Source of the DNA: Lysobacter sp. ISL-50
Lineage (GTDB): Bacteria > Pseudomonadota > Gammaproteobacteria > Xanthomonadales > Xanthomonadaceae
Length of the DNA: 64,000 nt
Assembly (NCBI RefSeq): GCF_018612875.1
Contig: NZ_JAGGRI010000015.1
Coordinates: 28,328-92,327, forward strand
Direction: 5' to 3'
In this document: one piece after another, positions 7,224 through 16,343 of the stretch
Layout: the number at the start of each line of letters is the position of its first letter
Numbering within the stretch: position 1 is the stretch's first letter
Translations under genes and position numbers: made by a program
The notes under the pieces: generated by a model
Seen by the model: only the letters and a program-made list of their open reading frames with translations
What the model was told of the DNA's origin: nothing
Database searches by the model: none

Positions 7224-9365
7224 TCACCCCAACAACGCCAAAAACTCCTGCGCGTTCACCGGATGCCCCAGCCAATACCCCTGCGCCAGATCGCAGCCGC
7301 GTTCGCGCAGCACGGCGTACTGCCCTTCCTTCTCCACGCCTTCGGCGACCACGATGATGCCCAGCGAATGCGCCATGGCGATGATCGCGGTGGTCAGCGC
7401 CAGATCGTCCGGGTCGCGCAACACGTCGGCGATGAAGCTGCGGTCGATCTTGACGCCGTCCACCGGCACGCGGCGCAGATGGCTCAGGCCGGAGAAGCCG
7501 GTGCCGAAGTCGTCCAGCCACACCTTGACGCCGCTCGCGCGCAGCCGCGACAGCAGGTTGCTGGCGTGGGTCTCGTCGCCGATCACCGCGGTCTCGGTCA
7601 GCTCCAGATGCAGATGCTGCGCCGGCAATCGGGTTTCGTGCAGGCAGGCGGCGACCACGTTGGGCAGGTCGCCGCTGCGCAACTGACGCGGCGATACGTT
7701 GACCGAGACGAATAAAGGGTCCTTGCCCGGGTGCGCGTCGTGCCAACTCACCGCGTCCTCGCAGGCCGCGCGCAGCACTTGCGGGCCCAGGGTTTCGATC
7801 AGGCCGCTCTGCTCGGCCACGTCGATAAACACCGACGGCGCGATCAAGCCCTGTTCGGGATGCTTCCAGCGCAGCAGCGCCTCGGCGCCGACCATCTTGC
7901 CGTCGCCCAATCGAAACACCGGCTGATAGACCAGACTCAGTTCGCCGCGATCCCAGGCGCCGCGCAACTCATGCTCCAGATGCACGCGGCGCTCCACCGC
8001 CTGATCCATCGCCCGGCTGTAGAAGCGATAGCAATTCTTGCCGGCGACCTTGGCCTGGTACATGGCGATGTCGCCGTTTTTCATCAGCGCGGTCGCGCCG
8101 GAAGCGTCTTCCGGATACAGAGTCACGCCGATCGAAGTGCCCAGGAACACTTGACGCTCATGCACCATGATCGGCTGACCGAGTTCGGCCACCAGCACCT
8201 CGGCCAGATGACTGGCGACGGTGCGCGCCTCGCCGTTGCGCTCGCGGCGGCCCTCGACCAGGATCACGAACTCATCGCCGCCGAAGCGCGCGAGCAAGGC
8301 CAGTTCGCCGCCGATGCGGCCCACGGTTTCGTCGATACGGCGGGCGAACTGCAGCAGCACTTCGTCGCCGGCATCGTGGCCCAGGGTGTCGTTGACGCGC
8401 TTGAAATCGTCGATGTCCGCGAACAGCAAGGCCAGCTGGCCGCCGTCGCCGCGCAGATGCAGCAGCCGCTGATCCAGCGATTCGCGAAACGCCAGCCGGT
8501 TGGCCAGGCCGGTCAGCGCGTCGGTGTAGGCCATGCGGCGGATGTCGCGATCGTGGCGGGCCAGGCTTTGGCTCATGCGGCCGAAGGCGCGCATCAGATC
8601 GCCGACTTCGTCGTTGTGATCGCCGGCCGCGGGCACATGATCGAACTGGCCGAACTGGCCGTCTTCGATCGCGCGCGCGGCGTCGGCCAGTTCGCGGATC
8701 GGCTTGACCAGCCAGCTCTGGATCAGCCACACCATCAGCGCGCCCAGCGCGAGCAGGCCCACGCTCAGCAGTCCCACCCACAGCAATTGCAGGCGGCCCA
8801 ACGCGTCCAGGCGCTGGCGCAGTTTGTCGAGCGCGCCGTCCTGATAGGTGCGCATGGCCTTGAGGTCGTAGCCCACGCGCACGCCGCCCAGCCGCTGCTG
8901 GCCGATCTTGATCGGCGCCGACACGTCGAAGGTATTCACGCCCCACTGCGTGTGCATGGCGCGCGCGGCGACGACCTGCGCCGCCATCGCATCGTCCATG
9001 CGCTTGCCGTAGCTGGGAATTTCCTCGCTGCCGTCGTGGACGATGTTGCCTTCGTTGTCGTAGACGATGACGTAGCGCACGCCGGGGTTGGTCATGGCCG
9101 CGCGGCTGAGCTCGCCGATCGCGTCCAGGTCGAAGTAGTACACCGGGTTGGTCAGCGAACCGGCGAGCTGGGCGACCTCGCCTTCGCCGTGGCGGCGCAG
9201 GCTTTCCACGAAACTGTCGCGCATCGCGTCGCGGCTGACGCCGACTACTTCGCTTTGAATCCGCTCCTGCCGGTACAGCAGCAACGCGATCAACACCACC
9301 ACGACCAGGAAGGCCAGGCCCATGATCGACAGGAACTTGGCCTGCAAGCCCGCGCGCAGTCTCAT
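7224..9365 (-). CDS. membrane-bound GGDEF-EAL protein (c-di-GMP cyclase/phosphodiesterase) with periplasmic sensor
   Basis: 713 aa. A first membrane helix (about 10-30) and a periplasmic region (about 31-195) precede a second helix (196-217). A HAMP domain (about 218-272), GGDEF (about 278-445) and EAL (about 460-713) follow. Catalytic motifs look intact: GGDEF at 362-366, EALLR at 495-499, ELTET near 588-592, DDFGTG from 618, K639 and AEGVE near 674. No RxxD inhibitory site precedes GGDEF. The start overlaps the upstream PhnD-like gene by 4 bp (ATGA), so the two are translationally coupled. Net direction of activity cannot be read from sequence. Confidence 0.94.
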   Translation of the reverse strand: MRLRAGLQAKFLSIMGLAFLVVVVLIALLLYRQERIQSEVVGVSRDAMRDSFVESLRRHGEGEVAQLAGSLTNPVYYFDLDAIGELSRAAMTNPGVRYVIVYDNEGNIVHDGSEEIPSYGKRMDDAMAAQVVAARAMHTQWGVNTFDVSAPIKIGQQRLGGVRVGYDLKAMRTYQDGALDKLRQRLDALGRLQLLWVGLLSVGLLALGALMVWLIQSWLVKPIRELADAARAIEDGQFGQFDHVPAAGDHNDEVGDLMRAFGRMSQSLARHDRDIRRMAYTDALTGLANRLAFRESLDQRLLHLRGDGGQLALLFADIDDFKRVNDTLGHDAGDEVLLQFARRIDETVGRIGGELALLARFGGDEFVILVEGRRERNGEARTVASHLAEVLVAELGQPIMVHERQVFLGTSIGVTLYPEDASGATALMKNGDIAMYQAKVAGKNCYRFYSRAMDQAVERRVHLEHELRGAWDRGELSLVYQPVFRLGDGKMVGAEALLRWKHPEQGLIAPSVFIDVAEQSGLIETLGPQVLRAACEDAVSWHDAHPGKDPLFVSVNVSPRQLRSGDLPNVVAACLHETRLPAQHLHLELTETAVIGDETHASNLLSRLRASGVKVWLDDFGTGFSGLSHLRRVPVDGVKIDRSFIADVLRDPDDLALTTAIIAMAHSLGIIVVAEGVEKEGQYAVLRERGCDLAQGYWLGHPVNAQEFLALLG

Positions 9366-10324
9366 TCGACCTCCGCCCGCACGCGCGCCACGCCCAGGGC
9401 GAGGTGATCGAGCGCGCGTTGCGAGGCCGGGTCGATCGGCATGAAGCGCGTGGTCTTGAAGAAACGCAGCAAGGCTTCGCCTGCATCGGGATCGCCGGCG
9501 GCGTCGAGCAGCACCTCGCGCAGACGCGCGGCGACTTTCGGGTCCAGATCGTGGCGCACCACTTCCACCGCGCGCGGATATTCTTCGCTGCGGCCGATCT
9601 CGACCAGATCGCGGCGGAACGCATCGGGCACCCGGCGTGGGTTGTTCCAGTCCAGGTTGCTCATCACCCCGACATCGACCAGACGCTTGTGCACCCAGGT
9701 GGAGATGTTGAGTTCCGAACGCGCGAACAGGTAGCCGACCGCGCCCTGGTTGATGCGGTCGGTCGGCGACAGCAGGATTTCCAGGCTCAGCCCGCGTTCG
9801 AGCAAGGTCGCCGCCGGCACGAAGTAGGCGCTGGTCGAGGACGGGCGCTGGAAGGCGACGTTATGCCCGCTCAGATCGTCCAGCGAGCGCAGCCCGCTGT
9901 CGCGGCGGGCGAAGAACACGCTGTGGTAGTGGCTGACGCCGTCGCGCTCGGTCAGCAGCATCGACCGGGCGTCGGCGCGCTGATGCAGCAGCATCGCGGT
10001 GCCGGCGGTCTCGCTGACCCAATCGACCCGGCCCCGGCGCAGATAGCTGCCCATCTGCTGCACGTCCTTGGCCATCAGGATGCGGCCTTCGCGGATGCCG
10101 ACGTCGGCCATGCGCGGGACGACATAGTCCAGCAGCGGCTTGAGCTGCTCGTAATGGGCCTTGGGGTCGTCGCTGATCCGGCCCAGCACCAGCACGTGGG
10201 CGTCGCTGCCTCCTTCGGCGCGGCCGTGCGCATCGGCCGTCGCCGACGACGCGCCCGCCGGACCCCCGACCCCGAGCAGGGCGAGCCCGAACAGCCAACC
10301 GAAACACCGCGAGCTAGCGATCAA
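9362..10324 (-). CDS. periplasmic PhnD-type phosphate/phosphonate binding protein
   Basis: 320 aa with an N-terminal signal peptide (cleavage probably near GGPAGASSA). The mature protein matches the PhnD/TauA-like class of ABC-type binding proteins: an HYEQLKPLLDYVVPRMA segment, the ETAGTAMLLHQ hinge region, GHNVAFQRPSSTSAYFVP as the ligand-loop signature, and a C-terminal FFKTTRFMPID segment. No permease or ATPase gene lies nearby. It is instead coupled by a 4-bp overlap to the GGDEF-EAL gene, so it probably presents a ligand to that sensor. Ligand identity is unknown. Confidence 0.9.
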   Translation of the reverse strand: MIASSRCFGWLFGLALLGVGGPAGASSATADAHGRAEGGSDAHVLVLGRISDDPKAHYEQLKPLLDYVVPRMADVGIREGRILMAKDVQQMGSYLRRGRVDWVSETAGTAMLLHQRADARSMLLTERDGVSHYHSVFFARRDSGLRSLDDLSGHNVAFQRPSSTSAYFVPAATLLERGLSLEILLSPTDRINQGAVGYLFARSELNISTWVHKRLVDVGVMSNLDWNNPRRVPDAFRRDLVEIGRSEEYPRAVEVVRHDLDPKVAARLREVLLDAAGDPDAGEALLRFFKTTRFMPIDPASQRALDHLALGVARVRAEVE

Positions 10325-10447
10325 TCGTCGTCACCTGGCCGGATTGCCAGGGCAGCGTAATCGAAACCGCGGCCTTGCCGATACTTTCCACGTTGCCCCC
10401 TCGCCGGCCGCGTTCGCGGCGGCCGGCGTCTTCCAACGCACACGCGC

Positions 10448-11311
10448 TCAGCGGCGCTGCCCGGCCAACATCGCCATGCGCTCCACATCGGCCAGCACGC
10501 CGCGCAGCAGGCGCACCTCGCGCTCGTCCAGGTCGGCGCGCAGGAACAGCCGGCGCAACTTGCGCATGGCCGATTCGGGCGCGCGGCCCTTGTGGAAGTC
10601 GATCGCGTCCAGGGCCTCGCCGAGCTGGCTGAAGAAGCCCTCCAACTGCGCGTGCGAGGCCGGCGGATCGAGGCGCTCGAAGGCGCCGCCGGCGGCGGTC
10701 GCGGCCAACGCGGCCATGCGCAGCTCGTAGCTGAGCACCTGCACCGCCGCGCCGAGGTTCAGCGAGCTGTAGTCGGGGTTGGCCGGGATGTGCACGGCGG
10801 CGTGGCACAACTGCAATTCTTCGTTGTCCAGACCGGTGCGTTCGCGCCCGAACACCAGCGCGACCTCGCTGCCGCCGCGGGCGCGGGCGTCCACCCGCGC
10901 GGCGGCGTCGCGCGGCACCAGTTCCTCCAGCGCGATCCGCCGGCTGCGCGCGGTGCAGCCCAGGACCCAGTGGCAGTCGGCCACCGCCGCGGCCAGATCG
11001 GGCAGGACGATGGCCGCTTCCAGGACGTCGTCGGCGCCGGCGGCCATGGCGTAGGCGTCGCGGTCCAGCGGTTTTTCCGGGGCGACCAGGACCAAGCGCG
11101 ACAGGCCCATGGTCTTCATCGCCCGCGCCGCCGAGCCGATGTTGCCCGGGTGCTGGGTGCCGACCAGGACGATACGGGTGTGGGCGGCGGCCGGATCGAC
11201 CGGCTCGGCCGGGGTGGGCGTGGAGGCGGCGGCGGGCGCGGCTGCCTCAAGTGAGTTGGCATTTTCGGGCGCCTGGGCGCCGGCGAGTTCGTCGCGGGGA
11301 TCGTGGTTCAT
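10448..11311 (-). CDS. trmJ: tRNA (cytidine/uridine-32-2'-O)-methyltransferase TrmJ
   Basis: 287 aa. This is a SpoU/TrmH-superfamily knotted methyltransferase that 2'-O-methylates position 32 of the tRNA anticodon loop. An Ala/Pro-rich N-terminal extension of about 45 residues precedes the catalytic domain. That domain has the motifs TQHPGNIGSAARAMKTMG, FGRERTGLDNEEL and the knot motif NPDYSSLNLGAAVQVLSYELR. The C-terminal helical domain (from about 200) mediates dimerisation and tRNA binding in the family. A TTG six bases upstream is possible, but the ATG at 11311 is preferred. It is divergent from suhB. Confidence 0.92.
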   Translation of the reverse strand: MNHDPRDELAGAQAPENANSLEAAAPAAASTPTPAEPVDPAAAHTRIVLVGTQHPGNIGSAARAMKTMGLSRLVLVAPEKPLDRDAYAMAAGADDVLEAAIVLPDLAAAVADCHWVLGCTARSRRIALEELVPRDAAARVDARARGGSEVALVFGRERTGLDNEELQLCHAAVHIPANPDYSSLNLGAAVQVLSYELRMAALAATAAGGAFERLDPPASHAQLEGFFSQLGEALDAIDFHKGRAPESAMRKLRRLFLRADLDEREVRLLRGVLADVERMAMLAGQRR

Positions 11312-11407
11312 GCGCAAATGGTAAACTCCCCGCCCCGGCCACAGGCGCCGGCCCGCTCTTTACCCCCGTCAGTCCTTCTCCACCTCATCCGTTCGAGGCC
11401 GTAAGCC

Positions 11408-12229
11408 ATGCAGAAACCCGCCGTCACCCTCATGGTCAAAGCCGCCCGAGCCGCCGGCAACGTCCTGTTGCGCCACATGCACCGCGTGGACGCGCTCAAC
11501 ATCGTCGAGAAGGACCGCATGGACTACGCCAGCGAAGTCGATCGCCTGGCCGAAGCCGAAATCATCAAGGAATTCCGCCGCGCCACGCCCGACTACGCCA
11601 TCCTCGGCGAAGAAAGCGGCCCGCTCGGCCAGGCCCGTTTCACCTGGGTGATCGACCCGCTCGACGGCACCAGCAACTACCTGCACGGCATCCCGCACTT
11701 CTGCGTGTCCATCGCCTTGTGCGAAAACGGCGAACCGACCCACGGCGTGATCTTCGATCCCCTGCGCAACGACCTGTTCACCACCAGTCGCGGCAGCGGC
11801 ACCCAGCTCAACGAAAAGCGCGTGCGTATCGCCGAGCGCAAGGATTTGACCGGCGCCATGCTCATCACCGGCTTCCCGCCGCGCGAACGCGCCCGCGCCA
11901 GCGCCCACCTCAAGTGCCTGGACAACCTGCTGGTGGACGCCGAAGACGTCCGCCGCACCGGCTCGGCCGCGCTCGACCTGGCCTACGTCGCCTGCGGCCG
12001 CGCCGACGCCTACTTCGAAGCGGGACTCAAGCCCTGGGACGTGGCGGCGGGCGTGCTGATGGTGCGCGAGGCCGGCGGCAAGGTCACCGACTTCAAGGGC
12101 CGCTCGACCGGGCCGATGGACAACCGCGGGTTGCCGCCTCGGCAGATCGTCGCGGGGAATCTGAAGATTGCAGATGCGTTGCAGAATCGGATTGTTAATA
12201 CGGGGTATGCGGCGGTGTTTGATTCTTGA
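11408..12229 (+). CDS. suhB: inositol-1-monophosphatase family protein SuhB
   Basis: 273 aa, full length for the family. Metal-binding motifs are clear: GEESG (about residue 64), [12 protein letters not shown] (about 82-93) and the C-terminal [15 protein letters not shown]. In enteric bacteria SuhB also joins the rRNA antitermination complex, and whether that holds here is inference. It is divergent from trmJ, as in other xanthomonads as far as I recall. The gene is followed by a strong intrinsic terminator. The last 20 codons show lower GC than the body of the gene. Confidence 0.95.
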   Translation: MQKPAVTLMVKAARAAGNVLLRHMHRVDALNIVEKDRMDYASEVDRLAEAEIIKEFRRATPDYAILGEESGPLGQARFTWVIDPLDGTSNYLHGIPHFCVSIALCENGEPTHGVIFDPLRNDLFTTSRGSGTQLNEKRVRIAERKDLTGAMLITGFPPRERARASAHLKCLDNLLVDAEDVRRTGSAALDLAYVACGRADAYFEAGLKPWDVAAGVLMVREAGGKVTDFKGRSTGPMDNRGLPPRQIVAGNLKIADALQNRIVNTGYAAVFDS

Positions 12230-12259
12230 GCGCTTGATTCGCTTAAACCGTTGCACACA

Positions 12260-12291
12260 AAAACGCCGCGATTATCGCGGCGTTTTTTATT
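12260..12291 (+). terminator. rho-independent terminator of suhB
   Basis: A perfect stem ACGCCGCGAT / ATCGCGGCGT with a two-base loop is followed by TTTTTATT, 31 bp after the suhB stop codon. Confidence 0.9.
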
Positions 12292-12320
12292 GGGTGACCT
12301 AACCGCTGAGCTATCGATCC
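12289..12320 (-). other. possible decayed tRNA 5' fragment
   Basis: On the minus strand the sequence reads GGATCGATAGCTCAGCGG then TTAGGTCACCC. It has the T8/A9, GCTCA and GGTTAG features of a tRNA D arm preceded by seven acceptor-like bases, but the D stem has one mismatch (GCTC against GGTC). No anticodon arm or T arm follows; the suhB terminator takes its place. I read it as a remnant or chance match, not a functional gene. Confidence 0.25.
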
Positions 12321-12443
12321 TGGAACCAAAAAACTCCGAGCGCGTCGTTGGCGGTGGCCGCGCCGCTTATTTGATGATTCCAAATCGATGCCGACAGAAA
12401 AACCTTTCATTCCGACTTCCTCTGGCCACTCAATACACGCAGA

Positions 12444-13301
12444 TCAAGGCGACCGCGCTGTAACCACCCAAGTCGCGCCGCCTACCTCGATCCCCTGCTC
12501 CGTCGCGACCCCCGCCAAGGCCTCGCGAATCGCCGCGGTAGCTCGCTCTTGAATCTCCTCGCTCTGCGCCGCCAGCAGGCGCGAGACCGGGCCGACGCGG
12601 AACACTTGCGCCAGCGCATCCTCGACCACGGCTTCGCGGGTGTCGCTGCGGCCGCAATAGAACGGTGCCTGGAAGGGTTGCAGTTCGATCTGCCCGAAGC
12701 CCGCTTCGCTCAGGATCCGCTGCACTCGCTGCGGATCGCTGAAATTGAACGGGCCGGGCGCCTGGGTGTCGATCGGCGCCTGCTCGACGATGCCGTGGAT
12801 GGCGTTCAACGGCAGCACGTACCAATCGTTCTTCGCCGGTTCTTGCCAGCACGCAAATGCGAGGCGGCCGCCGGGTTTGAGCGTCTTGCGCAATTGCGTG
12901 AAGGCGGCGACCGGGTCGTCGAAGAACATCACGCCGAAGCGCGAGAACAACAGGTCGAAGCTTCGCGGCGGAAACTGCGGCGCGCTGGCATCGGCCAGAC
13001 GAAATTCGACCGGCAGGCCGAGCGGCCGCGCGCGGTCGCGCGCGCGACCGATCAGCGGTTCGGACACGTCCACGCCGATCACCGAGCCGCCCGCGCCTAC
13101 CGCCCGTGCGAGTTCGAACGAGGTCGCGCCGGCGCCGCAGCCGATATCCAACACCGCCTCGCCGGGCTGTATCGCGGCCGCGTCGAATGCGGCGTGGCCG
13201 TAGGCGGCGGTGCGCTCGTCGAGCCACTCGTTATAGGTCAGCCAACGCTCGCCGATAGGACCGTTCCAGTCGTTGATCTGTTGCTGGTTGCTTGCGCTCA
13301 T
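12444..13301 (-). CDS. class I SAM-dependent methyltransferase, UbiE/COQ5-like
   Basis: 285 aa. The SAM-binding motif I is VLDIGCGAGATSFELARAVG (about 50-69), followed by the acidic post-I strand GVDVSEPL and the DLLFSRFGVMFFDDPVAAF motif with conserved Phe-Asp-Asp. The N-terminal part (NDWNGPIGERWLTYNEWLDER) is a substrate-lid region seen in small-molecule methyltransferases. The substrate cannot be told. The 140 bp upstream separate it from the secF terminator. The downstream side is a 150-bp gap towards suhB with no obvious terminator. Confidence 0.88.
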   Translation of the reverse strand: MSASNQQQINDWNGPIGERWLTYNEWLDERTAAYGHAAFDAAAIQPGEAVLDIGCGAGATSFELARAVGAGGSVIGVDVSEPLIGRARDRARPLGLPVEFRLADASAPQFPPRSFDLLFSRFGVMFFDDPVAAFTQLRKTLKPGGRLAFACWQEPAKNDWYVLPLNAIHGIVEQAPIDTQAPGPFNFSDPQRVQRILSEAGFGQIELQPFQAPFYCGRSDTREAVVEDALAQVFRVGPVSRLLAAQSEEIQERATAAIREALAGVATEQGIEVGGATWVVTARSP

Positions 13302-13390
13302 CGCCGCTCTCTCGATTCATGCCGAGCACGCATGATGCAATGCGGAAGGGCGTCTTCGAAACCGCCAGCGACGCGAACGCTGGCTCAAAC

Positions 13391-13423
13391 GAAAAAGGCC
13401 GCGACATGCGCGGCCTTTTTCGT
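13391..13423 (-). terminator. rho-independent terminator of the yajC-secD-secF operon
   Basis: On the minus strand the stem AAAAAGGCCGCGCATG / CGCGGCCTTTTT ends in a T tract, 19 bp beyond the secF stop. A tracts on the other side allow bidirectional use. Confidence 0.85.
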
Positions 13424-13441
13424 ACATCAAACCAAAAACCC

Positions 13442-14407
13442 TTACGGCCGGCGCGCCAGCGCCGCGTCGTCCTTGGCCTTGGGCAGCAAGTCCTGCTTGG
13501 TGACCTTCAGCAGGCCCAGGGTCAACAGCGGGCAGGCGACGAAGATCGAGGACAAGGTGCCGATGACGATGCCGAGCATCTGCGATTCGGCCATGCCGCG
13601 CAGCGAACCGCCGCCGTAGATGTACAGGGCGATCACGGTCAGGAAGGCGACGAAGGAGGTGATCACCGTGCGCGACAGGGTCTGGTTGATCGACTTGTTG
13701 AGCACGGTTTCCGGGTCGGCGCGCATCGAGCGGAAGTTCTCGCGGACGCGGTCGAACACCACGATGGTGTCGTTGATCGAGTAACCCATCACCGACAGGA
13801 TGCCGGCCAGCACGGTCAGGTCGAACTCGTGGCCGCTGATGGCGAACCAGCCGGCGACCACGATCACGTCGTGCAAGGTGGTGATGATCGCGGCCACCGC
13901 GAACTTCCATTCGAAGCGGAAGGCGATGTAGATCAGGAAGCCCACGATCACGAAGATCAGCGCATACAGGCCGTTGAGGGCGAGCTCCTTGCCGACTTGC
14001 GGGCCGACGAACTCGTTGCGCAGCACCTTGCCGGTGTTGCCGCCCACGCTGACCGCCTTCATCACCGACTCGGCGGCGTGGCTGGTGGCGGCCGCGGTGC
14101 TGTCGCCTTCGCGCGGCTGCAGGCGGATCAGCAGTTCGTTGCCGGCGCCGTAGGTCTGGACCTGGGCGCTGTCGTAACCGTCGGCGGCGAGGCGGTTGCG
14201 CACCTCATCGAGATTGGCCGGCTTTTCGAGATGCACCTCGACCAGATTGCCGCCGGTGAAGTCCAGGGCGAAGTTGAAGTTGCGGGTCACCATCGCGCCG
14301 ATCGCGACGAACATGATGATCGCGGCGATGACGATCGACACCCACCGCATCTTCATGAAGTTGATGTTGGCGTCGTTCGGCAGCAGGGTCAGCGGGAAAA
14401 TTTTCAT
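13442..14407 (-). CDS. secF: protein translocase subunit SecF
   Basis: 321 aa, inner-membrane RND-type subunit that works with SecD and YajC to use proton motive force in late steps of Sec export. Features seen: a first helix after MKIFPLTLLPNDANINFMKMR, the FALDFTGGNLVEV segment that follows the first helix in SecF, and GYSINDTIVVFDRVREN as the conserved D/R motif of helix 4-5. The C-terminal helices precede an Arg-rich tail. It is 15 bp downstream of secD on the same strand, so it is co-transcribed. Confidence 0.96.
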   Translation of the reverse strand: MKIFPLTLLPNDANINFMKMRWVSIVIAAIIMFVAIGAMVTRNFNFALDFTGGNLVEVHLEKPANLDEVRNRLAADGYDSAQVQTYGAGNELLIRLQPREGDSTAAATSHAAESVMKAVSVGGNTGKVLRNEFVGPQVGKELALNGLYALIFVIVGFLIYIAFRFEWKFAVAAIITTLHDVIVVAGWFAISGHEFDLTVLAGILSVMGYSINDTIVVFDRVRENFRSMRADPETVLNKSINQTLSRTVITSFVAFLTVIALYIYGGGSLRGMAESQMLGIVIGTLSSIFVACPLLTLGLLKVTKQDLLPKAKDDAALARRP

Positions 14408-14422
14408 GTCTGGGTTCTCCCG

Positions 14423-16285
14423 TCAGATCGCGATGGACTTGAGCTTGCGGCGGTTGCCGTAGATCAGCGTGGCGATGCCGCGCGACACGGTCACGGCGGT
14501 GAACACCGAGGTCAGGATGCCCACGATCATGGTGATCGCGAAGCCCTTGAGCGGACCGGTGCCGAACATCAGCAAGGCCAGGCCGGCGAGCAGCGCGGTC
14601 ATGTTGGAGTCGAAGATGGTGCCCGAGGCCTTGTCGTAACCGGTGGCGATCGCCGACTGCGGCGGCATCCCGGCGCGCAACTCTTCTCTTATTCGTTCGT
14701 TGATGAGCACGTTGGCGTCCACCGACATGCCGACCGACAAGGCCAGGCCGGCGAAGCCGGGCAAGCTCATGGTCGCGCCGACGAAGGGCAGCGACATCAC
14801 CGCGATCACCATCAGCAGGTTGAGCAGCAGGGCCAGACAGGTGATCAGGCCGAACATGCGGTAATAGATCAGGAAGAAGGTCAGCGCGAAGATGAAGGAG
14901 AACATCACCGCGGTGGTGCCGCGCTTGACGTTGTCCGCGCCCAGGCTCGGGCCGACCACGCGCTCTTCGACGAAGGTCATCGGCGCGGCCAGCGCGCCGG
15001 ACTTGAGCTGCTTGGCCAGGCTGGTGGACTCTTCGCGGGTCAGGCCGGTGGTCTGGAATTCCTTGCCGAACACGCCCTGGATGGTCGAGTTGCTGATCAC
15101 GCGCTCTTCGGTGCGGGTGGTGCGCACTTCCTTGCCGTCCACGATCTGGGTGATCGGCACCTGTTCGACGTAGACGATGCCCAGCGGCTTGCCGACGTTT
15201 TCCAGGGTGTGGTTGAGCATGCGCTGGCCGCCGATGGCGTTGAGCGTGATGCTCACCTGCGGCTGGCCGGTGCGCGAGTCGGTGCCCGGCACGGCGTTGA
15301 TCAGCTGATCGCCGGAAACGAGCAGGCGCTTGGACAGCAGCACCGGCTGCTTGTTCTGGTCGTAGTAAACGCGCGCTTCCGGCGGAACGTTGTGGTCGCG
15401 CACCGCGGCCGCGGCGGCGGCGCGGTCGCCCACGCCGGCGCGGAATTCCAAGGTGGCGGTGGCGCCGATCTGGCGCTTGGCTTCGGCGGTGTCCTGCAGG
15501 CCCGGCAGCTGGATCACGATGCGGTCGGTGCCCTGGCGCTGGATCACCGGCTCGGCCACGCCGAAGGCGTTGATGCGGTTGCGCAGGGTGGTGAGGTTCT
15601 GTTCGATCGCTTCCAGCGAGATGCGCTGCAGCTCCGACTGCGGCACTTCCAGGGTCAGGGTGCGCGCGTCGAGATTCTGGGTCAGGGTCGGGAAGGCGAT
15701 GCGCAGTTGCTTCTGCGCCTTGTCGGCGTCGGCGTTGACGGCCAGCGTGGTGACGATGGCTTCGTTGCCGCGGCGCACGACCGAGGTGTAGGGCACCGAG
15801 TTGTCGCGCAAGGTCGCGCGCACGTCTTCCACATAGGCTTCCAGGCGCTTGTCCAGCGCGGCGGCCTGATCGACCTGCATCACGAAGTGCACGCCGCCCT
15901 GCAAGTCCAGGCCGCGCGGCATCGGCTTGGCGCCGAGCGAGGCCAGCCAGTTCGGCACGGTCGGCGCCAGGCTCAGCGCGACCACGTAGTCGCTGCCCAG
16001 TTGCGGGCGCAGCAAGTCGGAGGCCTTCGTCTGCTGATCGGTGTCGTTGAGCCGCACCATCAGGTTGCCGTCTTCGACCTTGATCGACTTGGAGGGGATC
16101 TTGGCTCCGGCCAGGATGCCGTCCACCTTCTTGGCCAGCGCCGCGTCGATCGCGGTGCCGCCGGTGCGCGCCGCGGTGATCTGCACCGACGGATCTTGCG
16201 GATAGGCGTTAGGCAGCGCGTAGATCACGCTGATGATCAGCACGACCAGAATGGCGAAGTATTTCCAGCGCGGAAAGGTCAGCAT
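14423..16285 (-). CDS. secD: protein translocase subunit SecD
   Basis: 620 aa, full length. Features are the first membrane helix (FAILVVLIISVIYALPNAYP), the large periplasmic P1 domain with the hallmark MPRGLDLQGGVHFVMQVD, and DRIVIQLPGLQDTAEAKRQIG. Six C-terminal helices carry GLALSVGMSVDANVLINERIREEL, in which the Asp and Arg form part of the proton path. The order yajC-secD-secF is the standard one. The 58-bp spacing to yajC is compatible with a single transcript. Confidence 0.97.
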   Translation of the reverse strand: MLTFPRWKYFAILVVLIISVIYALPNAYPQDPSVQITAARTGGTAIDAALAKKVDGILAGAKIPSKSIKVEDGNLMVRLNDTDQQTKASDLLRPQLGSDYVVALSLAPTVPNWLASLGAKPMPRGLDLQGGVHFVMQVDQAAALDKRLEAYVEDVRATLRDNSVPYTSVVRRGNEAIVTTLAVNADADKAQKQLRIAFPTLTQNLDARTLTLEVPQSELQRISLEAIEQNLTTLRNRINAFGVAEPVIQRQGTDRIVIQLPGLQDTAEAKRQIGATATLEFRAGVGDRAAAAAAVRDHNVPPEARVYYDQNKQPVLLSKRLLVSGDQLINAVPGTDSRTGQPQVSITLNAIGGQRMLNHTLENVGKPLGIVYVEQVPITQIVDGKEVRTTRTEERVISNSTIQGVFGKEFQTTGLTREESTSLAKQLKSGALAAPMTFVEERVVGPSLGADNVKRGTTAVMFSFIFALTFFLIYYRMFGLITCLALLLNLLMVIAVMSLPFVGATMSLPGFAGLALSVGMSVDANVLINERIREELRAGMPPQSAIATGYDKASGTIFDSNMTALLAGLALLMFGTGPLKGFAITMIVGILTSVFTAVTVSRGIATLIYGNRRKLKSIAI

Positions 16286-16343
16286 CGAGAACCCCTGCGG
16301 CGACCTCCCCGGCCGCCGCGTTTGAAGATGGCGTGGCGTCGGC

